Below, piece after piece: positions 45,686 through 57,239 of a stretch of DNA of 64,000 bases (position 1 is its first letter; every line of letters starts with the position of its first letter). The DNA is from Nereocystis luetkeana. Its lineage: Eukaryota > Sar > Phaeophyceae > Laminariales > Laminariaceae. The notes below the pieces were generated by a model. That model worked only from the letters and a program-made list of their open reading frames with translations, was not told the origin of the DNA and ran no database searches. The stretch covers positions 6,327,324 through 6,391,323 of the forward strand of contig JARUPZ010000024.1 of assembly GCA_031213475.1 (NCBI GenBank), in the 5' to 3' direction. A program made the position numbers and the translations under genes.

Positions 45686-48600
45686 CTGCGGATCATGCAG
45701 GCACGGGATATATCAACCGTCGTTCAGGGCGGTTAGATAACGAGCTGAGGATGTCGAATGAGTGTTTTCCGATACCATGAAACAAACGTAGTTCACGGTG
45801 GGGGCGATTAAGATGAAATCACAGAATTTGGTTCCTGTACGTGCGTGTTTTTGTGACTGACATAACTCCATGACTAAAACAAAATCCGTCGGCAGGTGTT
45901 GACCCACTGGCGTGTTCTGCGCAAGCGGTGACTACAACCGTCGCATTGTTTCGCTGCCGGTACTGGCCTTCGCTCATTGCGCACAGGTTCAGCATTTATT
46001 TCCACCACCGTACGCGACATAACCGAATGATCTCTTTGTTTTTTGTATGGCCTGCGCCGTTTTTTTATATCATTGTTGAGACTCGCCCCTTAGATACGTT
46101 AAAATTATATCACAGTGGCGTTTTTTCGCTGAGCACAAATGCATACCTGGTAGCTGTTTATTGAAAACACGAACGAACTTGGACTTTAGAAATCTCAAAA
46201 TCTGGTCAACACTTGTCGCGTGATGTACTCGTCGATGCCTATGTGTATTTATTTGCCAACTACTTTTCTCGCACCTCGGAAAAGCGCGAAGACTCGGAGA
46301 ACCCACGCGGGGATTTTGTTGCTGTCTCGCGTTCTCCCGTTGTACACCGTACGTTAGAAGATCGGAAAAACGGTAGAACTGTACCAAAAAAATTCAAAGA
46401 CATCGTCGTGGTTCCAATATTTCCTCACACTACCAGGAGTACCCAATGTACTTGCCAACACCAGCGTCTATCTCAAGGTACATCACTACCTCTCGGTGCC
46501 CTGTGTCCAGATTGAGAGCTGCGGGCACGCTTTAGTACGGCACGCGTTACGCGTGACCGTGTCTCGTCCTTTAAACCGCTGGGCGCAATAGCCTCACCCC
46601 CTTCATGTTGGGCTGCACACTACCAATCAATGAATCATAACAATGCAGGTCATACGTTTAGGTTAGAAGAAAATATAGGAAGACCCGATACCTCAGATGA
46701 ATCCCACCACCTAAATGCTGCACATACATGTAGTGGGTTTGCGTACTGTTTTTCAGTGGCACTGATGACTTGCCATGACGCCTACTGCAGACACCTTCTG
46801 GGTTCGGTCGTCGTCTCATTTTGTGCTGTCCAGTATAGTACTGACACTACACAAATAGCACACAGTTGTAGTACACGTCGTCGCGAAACAACACACAGGC
46901 TCTGAACAAATGACTTGGTGCACCCCAGTACTTTGACAGTACGCACTAGGTCCAAACTGCTGTACTGGTGGGTACACCCAGCTACTGGCAGTACGTCGTA
47001 CCCAGCGTATTGTGTTGATACTCTGCCGCACTGCGGTGACGGCCTGAACAAAGCTCAGACGCCTAGCAGTCTTACGGCAGGCTCTGGAGAAGCACTTTTG
47101 ATGCGCAACATATAGCTCGGCAACCGATGAAGAATTGTCAGCTGAAGAGGGGCTAGACGCTCTATATATTTAGTATCCGATGTGTTTGCTACGGTACAAT
47201 TATCTCCGACAGCAGAAATACTCGTGTACTAGACCGTACACAAGGTGAAGACGGTCGATCTATCGGGCTGAACTCGCCATGTTTTTTCAACGTGTACGGC
47301 GTTGGGTGAGAAACAGAGCTCTTCTTGAAGGCAACCTCATCATGAACAGTGCGCGCTACATGCCCCTACCATGCCTACCGCAGCTATTACGGGGGACCGT
47401 AGTTAACAGGACCTATGGTTTACATAAACACCTATATATTTAACCATTTTTACTGACAATATTTGGTCCTGTTAACTATGGCCCCCCGTAATAGCTGCAC
47501 GCTCAACAAATTTACCTTTTAGTTCGCAGCACTCCGTCTCTGTGCAGCGGGGCAACTCGCAGTATTCCGGCTGGTCTCGGTCGCTCTTGAGCGCCGTGTT
47601 GCCGCCGCAGTCCGTGCAGATTGCATCTGTGTGCGTTTAGGTTTTGTCGTCGGGTTTCAGCATCCTCCCGACTTGGTAATTTGCAAACAAATACGGGCGA
47701 GAAATTCTATTCTGCACGTACGTCGCAACAAGGTCGGTGGACGGTCGGGAGTGCGATGCTCTCATTTTATGCCTATTACGGGGGACCATAGTTAACGGGA
47801 CCTATGGTATACATAAAAACCTACCGGTATATGTTCAATCATTTTTATTCACAATATTTGGTCCTGTTAACCATGGCCCCCCGTAAAGGTTGTCTTTACT
47901 ATACCGGCCCAATCAAGAATACTGTTTCGACCGCGCTCATTAACTGACCAACTACCGGCACCCTTAGTCGGAATAACCCACACTGAGGATTACTCTTACC
48001 GTTGAGGGCGGCGATATCCAGATATTTTGTCTCAAGCCGCTCCGACCCACACGGTGGAGGGACCACCTTCAACCTTGACTATGGGCACAGCCCTGAGAGC
48101 CTCCAACCGTTTTTGTTGTTGATAGTTGCACCGTCGTGGGATTCTGGGCTACTCCGCGACCACAAACAAACAAATTTTCGGTCGATTGTGAGTGAGGCAC
48201 AGACCCGCTCGCCAGACTGACGTGAACGCGGAAATTAAATTAAGGGCCAGATACAGCCCCCCCCCCCGTGCCTCGCTAAGGGTGCCTAGCGATTGGTGCA
48301 AGTAAAGTCTGCCTGGTGGCTGAAAAGCGAACGTGATCCATTCTGCCATTTTAGGGGTGCGAGGGTGCGTGGTCATACGATTGCGGCAATGCATGATATC
48401 GAGTACCCCCCCCCCCTCTCCCCCGGCTCTGTGAACACCCCACGTGGCCCGTTCCGGAATTGTAGTTGTTTTCGTTGTTTTTGGTATAATATCAAGAGAC
48501 TGGTTCCAGGCACGCCAAGGCATGTCTAAATAAAGAGCCTGCACAAATGATGGCAGAAAGGACTGCGCAGGATCAACAATATTCGGTTAAGCTTAACGCT

Positions 48601-51600
48601 AAAAGTGGATTTCATATCGTGTTGAAAAATACCGTACAATGCCCGTTTCTTCCACTAAGGTCAATGGCTTACGTACCTGAATTAGACTCAGCCACTCCGG
48701 GCACACCTTCCGCGCCAATACAGCGAGATGGTAGCGGAAGGGGATTCAGGGTTTCGGGTTGTTCTTTTCGCTAGTTATCTAGCGCCCAAGCATTCGTCAT
48801 TTCCAACAACCCGAACACCCCAGACAACCGACGGATCAAAGCGAAGTACTAAACACCCCGTCCATACACCCCTCGACACGAGGGCCCTTAAAGTGTGTGT
48901 GAAGGTTCAGAGTCTTGAACACCGAAAAAATGGCTTGAATTCCTGATGTCAACCTTATTGTTTGACGGGATCGTTGAGTCATCGGGTTAGGTGCACATCA
49001 TCTTTGAAACGTCAGCCGTTTCGCCAAAATGGAAGATTGCCAAGCGGAAAGGCCTTCGGAACCTTTCGATGCACCCCGGTCTCAAAATGATTCGAAGCAT
49101 GGGTCCCACGAGCCATGCACCTTGTAATATCCTAGGAAATAATAGGTCTTTCATGAGCGTTTTTACATAAAAACTCAATGTGGAGCAACGTGATTCAATC
49201 CAGACGTACGTTCATCTATTCATGACGCGCGTGCCACCATAGAGGTATACACGCGTGGAATGTTTGACCGAAATATTCAGGAGTGACGCTCCTCGTCAAA
49301 CCGAGAAACTACTCGATATTGTTGGATTACCCCTCACAAATATGTGTGTTTACCTGCTACGACATGTATTGGTCAACCGTATGACTAGGCCAGTTGTTAT
49401 ATTTTCACGTTGTTTTCAACCCATCTATTGCTTTTGATCTTATTCTCTAGTTCCTTCCTCCTTATCTCAGATCCTGGGCCACATAGCGGGCTGTTGCCCC
49501 AGCCCCCTGCCTACGTACGTTCGCGACATGAGTTTAACACAGGTTCTTATCTCGTCATCTAGCGTGAACTAGTGCGCGCAGGTGTTCAGCGCTTTCTTCA
49601 GGCCAGGTTTCGACAGGATAAAAGGCCTGCTTCGTGCGTCTTGAACTCGGCAGATATGCCTGTTTGTCAGGTGCGAGGTTCGGGCACCATCGTACTGGGA
49701 GCGCCAGACACGGTTGTGTATTCTTTCTCGGGTTTCACGTTCAAAGTAGTCCCAAGGTCAGTGGTCGGGCGAGGGAGACCTCATGAAGCGTCATGACAGC
49801 AGCAATACCACGGTAGCGGTGTTGCTGATTTTCTTGCGCTCTTCGCATTCGGAGCTCACGCTATCACCCGAAGTATGACTTCGAAGAGATTTCTTCGCGC
49901 GACCAGACCGACATTCCTTTGCGCTGGTTCCATCCCAAATATTTTACCCAAAGTATCATACCAACCAGTATGCTAATCTTTGCTAACTTGTTACAGGTAT
50001 ATCCGCTTGAAAATGTCTCTTCAAACGGCAAAACATGGACCCCCATGCCCTCACTAGGCAAAACATCGATCCCCTTGCCGTGGGATGAGTCTGAGCTCCC
50101 ATGCCCCTCCTAAAACGTTGTGCACCGGCGTCCATAGCAGTCGTGCTGTGAACTCACCGAGCGCGGAAGACGAACATATGAAGCCCACGCTCGTGATGAA
50201 GTACTGGTAGCGACTGTTGCTGTCTTCCGGGTAGTCGAGGGTATACGTGAGGCCTTGCACGTACTGCTCCTCCTCGCAGGAGACGGTGCGAGTACTTGTT
50301 ATGTCCCAAAAATCATACGATTGACTGCGCCGGGACGCAAAAAAAAAACGGAAACAAAACGCGAGGTGGAAACATACGCTTCAGAGCATGAGAATATGGA
50401 TGCCGTCTTCACCTGCAGCAAGGTCGTTTCCCTGACCTTTACGGTAGCCGTGGTCACACAACCGCAAAACCAAGATCTGGAACCAAAACGCACAAACACC
50501 GCAGAACCTACCTGCCCGCCAGGGATCTGTGAGGGTTGTGGTATACCATCCTATAATATCCGTTGTAAATATTGATGACATATATATCTAGATTCTGTGG
50601 ATATTGAATCAACATCAACGTCGGCGGTAGTCACCCGGTCTGGACATTTTTCAACACACATCTATCTATCTGGGCCTGAGGGGAGATGCGCTTCAAAGTA
50701 GGAGAGGTCCCGGAACCCGTACCCAGCAATTGGGGCAGTACCACATCGGGAGAAATTTCGACGGCGAGTCAACCCGCGGTAGGGGTTGCACGTTTCGGGT
50801 CAAAAGTTTTCTGACCGACTGAAATCCTCAAGTGAGGAACAATTCACTCGTATATATATATTCGTTTAGGACTACTATTACGGGGGGCCATAGTTAATAG
50901 GACCAAATATTGTTAGTAAAAATGGCTCAATATATGGGTTTTTATGTATACCATAGGTCCTATTAACTATGGTCCCCCGTAATAGCGCATAGAAGGGCCG
51001 GTCGGGTGGCGTAAACATTTTCTTTTTTAGTACTGTATCGGATGAGATATTGAGCTCCTGCCGTGAGGGGCTCAGAGAGTTATGGTGCACCCCTACCGTG
51101 GGATGGCTCCGGCAATATCAGTATCACTCACAGTATATATATACCAAAGCACTTACCGCATGGTGTTTAAGCATATATATGTATCGCGGAGGCCGTAGGT
51201 ATGGGGCTTATGGTTAAACCGGAGACAGCATTTCATCAGCCAAGAGAGGAGACTTTTACTTGGAAGCGGTGACGGTTCGAGTGCTTTAGTGGTTAGGACA
51301 TTGGGAAACGCTTTCTCATCGATGTACCTGCTCGTGGGAACCGACAAGCAGACCACTACCATATATAGAGTTTTCTTTGCGTATGTGATTTGCCCTATTA
51401 TTGCGACCTCAGCAGCTGGTAGGAGCTAAACCAGACTAGCAAATGTTACGAAAGATTCGTCCACCATTGTTGCTACAACTGTGCGTTTGTATTTGCGCGT
51501 CAAAACGAGCCTTTCGAGTCGACCCTACTCACGCTGCATCCGCCCAATGCATTTGACCTCTGTCAATACGTCCTACTGACTCGTGCAGCAGTAATTTCAG

Positions 51601-54600
51601 GGTGACTTTCGCACTTTTAATTTATGCGCTGCTTGAATGTTGTTGTTGTTCTCACATTAACTCTCTGACGAAGGAGTCCGTGGTCACACAAAAAGGTGCT
51701 GGAGCCCTAGGAAGATCGGAAAAACAAAAAAAAATCGAAGATTCGGCTGCCTCAAAATACACGAGACGGAAAAAGCGCACACAAGATAAAACCAATGTGC
51801 AAAACTGAACTAACTTGGCCGCGGGTATATCCTCTCAACTATAATATAGAAGAGTACCCCCGTTCCCATCACTAACCAACTCGTGGCTGCTGACTACAGC
51901 GGATGCTGTCTGAAGTGCTGCCTGCACCGTACGAAACGCACGGTAGTCGTGAAAACGAAAGAGGCACACACCTGCCTGCTATCTGGAGTGCTGTCAGAGT
52001 GAAGACTCGCGGATATGCAGTGAAAAAAAGGAGCAATCAAACCTTTCTGCCACACGAATATCAACGATCGCCATCTCTTCCTGGACTGTCTGACACAAAA
52101 AGGTGCAGCACAGTTATGATACCACGTCCCTGATAATTGCGTAGGTTATTCCCCATGAAGGGTATACAACTCGTTAAACTACAAAAACCAGTGACGAGTA
52201 CCGGTAGATACTATTCTGCCTCGTGAAAAACAAAACCAGGAAAAAACAAACTATGACTGCTTCTCTCGGGATGATAGTGTGCGCGCAAATCATGGGTCTC
52301 CATGCACCGTCTTCCTGCCGCTCTTCATGGCCGCATCATCGCCTTGGCCCAATCCACCCGCTCCTTTGCGCGTGCACTCGTTGCCATTCCCTTCCAGTCG
52401 TTTCCCTTTCTCCGTCATCCTGAAAAACAAAATGCTCCTCGCACTTGCGGTTCTGATCTGGGAAATAAAAATTGTCGCGCAGGGGGAAGTCAATCCGTCT
52501 CTTCCCCGCACGTCGACGCTCAGTCTCCCTCCTCCCTCGTCGTCGAATCCAGCCTCCTACCGGCGCAATAGACTGTGCCGTAGTGTGGCCTGTGGTGGCG
52601 CCTGCCTCCGCGCATGGACACCCCGATTGAGCATTGCTGCTCTGCCGCAGCTGCCTAAAAAGACGCGCGAATCGTAGGTCTCCGTGCCTGACGCACCACG
52701 TACGACCCAACTCTACTGCCGCCTGAGCCTCGCGGCCACAGGCAGCAGCAAGAAGGTATCACTCCTTGAGGGTGAGTCCGGCCTTACACCCGCCAGAAAG
52801 ACCTACCCCACTCGCTATTAGCCTGATAGGGCATGCCTCGCAGCATTCCTTGCCGAGGCAGCGAGGGGAACTGCTATCTTTGTGTGACTGCCATAGAGTT
52901 TCGAATGGCCGGTGATAGCGCGATACCTGTACAATCAAAGCTGCATGTATCCGTCAATGTATCTTTCTTAGGGCCGCATGTATATGCTATTGTTGACAAC
53001 CGAATTTTTCCAGGGTTGACACTGAAAACGTTTTCACGGAGCTGTCTTGTGTTCCGGTATTAACAGACAAATCGGAAAAATGGGAACGAAGCCTAAAATG
53101 AGAACCAAGCCGTATCTCCAGAACCATGTGGTGTATCAGAGAACCAAAATGATCCCGCGAAACCCCTTGGCCAGCCCTGTGAGATGAGCTCGTCAGAACG
53201 GTCATGCTCCATATCGTGCCTTCGGGTGGGCGCAAAAAGCGATATACGCTGGCTCTATTGTGATTTCTCTAGAAGATGCTGGCTACCGCGGCGATGCCGA
53301 GGACTTCCAGCCTGAGCGACAGCTCATTCGAAGGCTGCTGTACAGCCCCACAGGACTGTCAACTGTTTTTCTTGGAGTTGTACACAATTGGTTTGCTTTC
53401 TAAAAAAACCCGTCCGTTCCCATTTTTTGTTTCGTTCCCATTTTTCCGTTTTGTCTGTTTATTCTTGATACATGTTTTTTTCTGGTTTCCCCGAATGTGC
53501 TTCCTTACACTCGGGCTGCTCGCAAACGTTTCGAACTGTATTATCTCGGTTAAAACTGGTCAACGAGTACTGAATTATAATCTAGAATTTGAAACTTGGA
53601 TTATAAACCACATCTACGTCACTTTCCCCCCCCACGAAACACCTTGTATAAGCGTTCGACTTCGGGTGGAAGTTGTACTTCATTGGCATGAAAGTTAAAA
53701 CTTTGACGCTCATGAACTCGCCCCCCACGGGGGCGGGGGGGGGGGGGGGGGGGGGGCGTGATATTTTAGATCCCAAATACCAGCTTCCGAAAAGCTAATA
53801 TAAGCTGACCTTATTTACATTGGGTTGTTACGGATATGTTCTAAGGTGTTGATGTTTTTTTCCTCTATACGTTTGAAAACCGTGAAAAGCAGGAGAGACG
53901 TCCATGGCGAATAGCGGCAATCAGCAGGGCGTTCACGAACAGGGAGGGGCCCGGCTGGGCTATGAGCGACCAGCACTCTCTTCCCCACACCACGTCTCGT
54001 GCATTGTATTTTTGTCGGGATAATCCTTCGGGCGTTTCGTCCCTCGTCCTTTCCATTCGAAATGCCCCTGCCCACGAAGTTAAGCGCTCTCAGCAGTTGA
54101 TTCCCGTTTCTTTATATGTCTGGAAATATAGCTAAACACATATGACCCACCAGCGGTCCGACCTTCATATAAAACACTTTTACGGGGGAACATAGTTAGT
54201 AGGACCTATGGCATATATATATTAAAACCTACATATTTAAACATTTTTACGAACAATATTTGGTCCTATTAACTATGGCCCCCCGTAATAACAGCATTCA
54301 AGGTTACTACCAGACGACCGGAGTGGCCGGCCGTTAGATCGATGTTTAAAAGAAACTAAAAACAAGCCTGTTATATATATTTCAAGTTTTGACGAAACAA
54401 TATCAATCTACTGGTTAATTTCTGCTTCCGCCTCGTGGCCCTATCCTTTTTTTTCGTTTTCCCCTCGGCATACCTCCGTTTTTGTTACAACCGAGTGAAT
54501 AATCGATCGAGCTGGCTTGATGTGTGTGGAGTTCCCTTTGTTGGATACACCATAACGACCGCCTGCGCTGATCACACCCATGCGTCGTACAACACCCAGA

Positions 54601-55011
54601 CTGTTTACAACAGCCCCGTCCCATTCCCGCGTCCCTGGCCTAGGTTACCATCCGCCTGACTCACCCGTTTGAGAAGTGGTAGGTTTGGTTGTCCAGGCAC
54701 GTGATGTTGAGGTAGACCATAACGTAATAGCTTTTGGGCACACCCCATTCCATACTCTGCACGCCTCCAGTGCCCGCGCATATACTTCCTGCTTGTTCCC
54801 CTCCGGGATTGTCGTTAAACTCTTGTGGGATGGTCTCCTCTTCGCCGTCACCAGTGCATCTCATGACAAGCCCATCGAGCCAGTGCCCACTCCAAACGGT
54901 CAGGGCGTACACCCTTGTTCCGGTTGAGCATGGCTCATTGATGCCCGACGATATGGCGACCGATGCCGAGCAGATAACGATCAGCTTGAGAAAGGTCCGA
55001 GCCCCCGACAT
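45510..55011 (-). CDS. Lectin-like gene 2: type I membrane protein, 4 exons, 266 aa
   Basis: Exons, in transcript order, are 55011-54665, 50324-50158, 47626-47516 and 45685-45510: 801 nt, exactly 267 codons with the stop. Phases are 2, 1, 1 as in gene 1, and the first three exons are homologous to those of gene 1. The protein has a signal peptide (about residues 1-23), a beta-rich cysteine domain with VWSGHWLDGLVMRC, a six-cysteine module, a transmembrane helix and a 25-residue charged tail. It is probably a cell-surface recognition protein; the beta-prism lectin assignment is a resemblance, not a proven match. Introns are 4340, 2531 and 1830 bp and hold four MITE-A copies, a copy of the left-edge repeat and an unrelated-looking tail exon at 52290-52419. 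Orientation is opposite to gene 1, with tails facing each other across 18 kb. Confidence 0.75.
47384..47494 (+). mobile_element. MITE-A copy 11 (gene 2 intron 3)
   Basis: Forward, intact terminal repeats. Only 21 bp separate it from the end of gene 2 exon 3. Confidence 0.92.
47516..47626 (-). CDS. Gene 2 exon 3: six-cysteine module
   Basis: Symmetric phase-1 exon of 111 nt encoding DAICTDCGGNTAL, RDQPEYC and LPRCTETECCELK, with the same C-x2-C-x15-C-x4-C-x4-CC spacing as gene 1. Acceptor CGCACACAG, donor AAAAG-GTAAAT. A MITE-A lies 21 bp beyond its donor and another 146 bp before its acceptor. Confidence 0.82.
47773..47886 (+). mobile_element. MITE-A copy 12 (gene 2 intron 2)
   Basis: Forward copy; right end shortened (CCCCCCGTAAAGG). 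With copy 11 it brackets gene 2 exon 3. Confidence 0.88.
50158..50324 (-). CDS. Gene 2 exon 2: second half of lectin-like domain
   Basis: The acceptor is preceded by a pyrimidine run (TTTTTTTTTGCGTCCCGGCGCAG) and the donor is CTCG-GTGAGT; length 167 nt. It encodes TRTVSCEEEQYVQGLTYTLD, YPEDSN and TSVGFICSSSALG. It aligns with gene 1 exon 2 with conserved cysteines and the same splice phases. Confidence 0.82.
50875..50985 (-). mobile_element. MITE-A copy 13 (gene 2 intron 1)
   Basis: Inverted, near-intact copy about 550 bp before gene 2 exon 2. Confidence 0.92.
51600..51808 (+). CDS. Candidate tail exon with KGAGALG motif (repeat-D copy 2)
   Basis: The sequence after TAATTTCAG reads a hydrophobic stretch VTFALLIYALLECCCC, then LTKESVVTQKGAGALGRSEK and a basic tail ending KTNVQN with a stop. 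The whole segment is homologous to the minus strand near 190-450, where one frame reads LLSKAGSRW and then RKGAGGLGRSQK. Sequence similarity continues past the stop into non-coding DNA, so this may be one part of a dispersed repeat rather than a live exon. Confidence 0.3.
51650..52050 (-). repeat. Dispersed repeat D, copy 2 (inverted)
   Basis: Inverted relative to copy 1 and located in intron 1 of gene 2. It includes the KGAGALG reading at one end and the conserved hairpin-forming CCGTGCGTTTCGTACGG at the other. Confidence 0.7.
52290..52419 (-). CDS. Candidate tail exon with KGAGGLG motif
   Basis: A strong acceptor (TTTTGTTTTTCAG) opens a terminal exon encoding MTEKGKRLEGNGNECTRKGA, GGLGQGDDAAMKSGRKTVHG and DP-TGA. 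Codon-position G+C is about 62/50/69%. The motif KGAG-[GA]-LG-[RQ] recurs at 327-584 (-) and 51600-51808 (+). It lies inside intron 1 of gene 2 on the same strand and enters in phase 2, so exon 1 of gene 2 could splice to it in frame and give a short protein without anchor; nothing proves that this happens. Confidence 0.4.
53721..53756. repeat. C6 and poly-G (22) pair
   Basis: CCCCCC followed by a G-run, able to fold or form a quadruplex. Confidence 0.9.
54177..54290 (+). mobile_element. MITE-A copy 14 (gene 2 intron 1)
   Basis: Forward copy with a worn left border (TTTTACGGGGGAACATAG); right end intact. Confidence 0.88.
54665..55011 (-). CDS. Gene 2 exon 1: signal peptide and first half of lectin-like domain
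   Basis: The start codon sits in a good eukaryotic context (GAGCGGCGATG). The leader is FLKLIVICSASVAISSG, followed by TGTRVYALTVWSGHWLDGL, IPQEFNDNPGG, SICAGTGGVQSMEW and the sequon NITC. The donor is AACGG-GTGAGT, phase 2. It pairs with gene 1 exon 1 along its whole length. The region upstream is CT-rich with no clear TATA box. Confidence 0.85.
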
Positions 55012-57239
55012 CGCCGCTCGGGGTTCCTATAGGGTGTCGGGATAGAGAGCGAGGGGGGGGTATCGTGCGGGATTCGGGCCCTCTTGGAATCCTGTCAAAT
55101 ATATCAGACGGGCGATCGTATCGCCCCTTTCTAGGTGGAGAACGCGCAACAGAAACATCGCCGTCCTGAGTCTAGGTCGGGCAATGCCTTACATCGCAAC
55201 CGCGGACACGTCTCATACTTCACCAGCCTGACATGCTTTGTGTGGTTTAAGCTGCGCTAACGCCAACCATACTTGCCGTCACGCTTTCCAGCGAACGCGT
55301 TCACAGGCCAAACGAGATGTCACACCCAGTCACCTATACCATGGTTTTTGCTCGTCCTTGGTCGTCGTCTGTTGTTGAGCAAACATTCGTCTTCGTAGTG
55401 GGGCTTCGAAATAAGGAAGGGTAACAACCAACTGGACACGATCCTCGTTTTGGCCTCTGTTTCCTCCTTAAGGGATAGCCGAATGAATAGGTGGACGCAG
55501 TACACCAGGCTCGAAATGAGGCCCCATCACCACACTCACTCGATCTAGATGGTAGCCACACCTATCTGGATTGGGCATCACTGACTACGGACGGGCAGCT
55601 CATTGACGTTCTATCTCACCGCCCCTCATGTCACCCTCTCTGATCCATTTTCTCTACGTGAAGTCAACCGACGTACATTATATACTGCGAAACGTTTACG
55701 GGCCTACATCCAACGAGCAGATACGGAGAATAGATCGCGACGTGCATCCAAGAGTCTAGGTCCATAGGCCCGTGGTTTCGGGTATTCCGACGCCGATGTT
55801 AATCAGTTGGTGTCGGCTGACCCGGTTGGATCGTGTTAAACATAAACCTTTGTTGTTGCACTGTCTGACAAACGTATCTCATGTTTTCTGCAGGGATTGG
55901 CATCATCGTCCGGCGTGGCACGCTCCTCCCGACGCCAACCAGTCATGGCATGATATATCTGACGACATATACTGGGCGTATTAAGCACTCTGGAACGTGG
56001 TGTCCCCAGCTTTGTTCTACCGTAAGTCTACACGACGTACTGCACCAATCCGGGCGACGACGAATGTTCCGTTTGTCTTTCAAGATTGAGACGGTTCCTG
56101 AAATATTTTGTGGCATCGGAAACTATATTCGCATGAATTGCACCGTATTTCCAAGAGGTAAACAGTTTCGGATAAATTAATTGGGTTGCCCGACCTCATT
56201 GGTTGGGGGTTGAGATCACAACGCCGACTGTGTCGGCGCACCGCAGCGCCCGCACGAAGCGCCACAACGAAGTTCTTACATGGTTGCACTGGGCTCAGCC
56301 TACTCGTGGGCGTCGTTATACCCCGAGACGAACGACCGTACGCAACAGACGTCTTCTGTCATCGCGCCCACACAAACTAGTTGTCGGTCGCAGACGTAAA
56401 AATTCAGGAAACAGCGAACCCAGACACAAAGGCCCGTGATGTTTGATTCCGGAGGAAAGAGGAAAGTTGTTTGTGCACTGCACGGTGTGTCATTGGCGGA
56501 CTCCGAGCTTTGTCCATCATGCCGTACTTGCAAAAAAACCCATCGGGTTTCCTAATTGGATACGAGCTCACTAACCTACCCGCTCTTTAATGAACGCTTT
56601 TTGGCTTTTATTTTGAGTCCTGTGCTCTTTCAAAGGGGAAGTGCAGTACGAAAAAAAAAACAAATGAGGGGCACACAAGTAATCCCAAACGGTGCTACGC
56701 GGGCGCCTAGAAATCGGGGTAGGGGTGATTCCGGTAAGCGTTCGAATATGTGTGAGGATAATTACTCTTACCATTCGGGACACGCATCACTGCCCTTTTA
56801 AGCCGTGAATCGTTGATATGGGGACAAATCATACATGCGACAACATAAATAAGACATCACTAGGTGATAATAAGTGGTCGATAGGCATTTTGCGACAGGG
56901 CGTAGTACTATTGATGTATATTCATTCTACTGTGCTAGTATATCAATGTGCCAGGCACCCGTATACAATAATAAAACAAGTCACCCCCGAGGGAAGTGTC
57001 TGCTCCCGTACGCGTCTTGTCTGCCACTATGCATGATATGTTGGGCCTGATATCACGAGTGCAATATAAGGCTGTTGCGGTTGGTTGCTGATAGCCGCTG
57101 CTGCCGCGACGGGGCAAGTTCCGAAGTGCAGGACGGTACAACCACTACGTACGGTGGCCACGGCTGATTTCGAGCGTCAGACACCGTGCACTACGGGCAA
57201 GCGACTCGCAAGCAAAAAATCTGTACCAGCAGTCGGAGT
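55012..57239. other. Upstream of gene 2
   Basis: A CT-rich stretch (CCCCCCCTCGCTCTCTATCC read on the minus strand) lies about 25-50 bp before the start codon and could be an initiator. The rest has no supported feature. Confidence 0.4.

Noticed and set aside
51276-51345. Possible tRNA (TTTAGTGGTTAGGAC A-box)
   Set aside because: No acceptable B-box and stems do not pair.
53190-53403. Plus-strand frame containing GYRGDAEDFQPERQLIRRLL
   Set aside because: No start, weak acceptor, mixed codon bias and chance-level length.
55602-55760. Plus-strand frame with FSLREVNRRTLYTAKRLRAY
   Set aside because: Reads well but third positions are only about 39% G/C, below the local average, and no homologue was seen.
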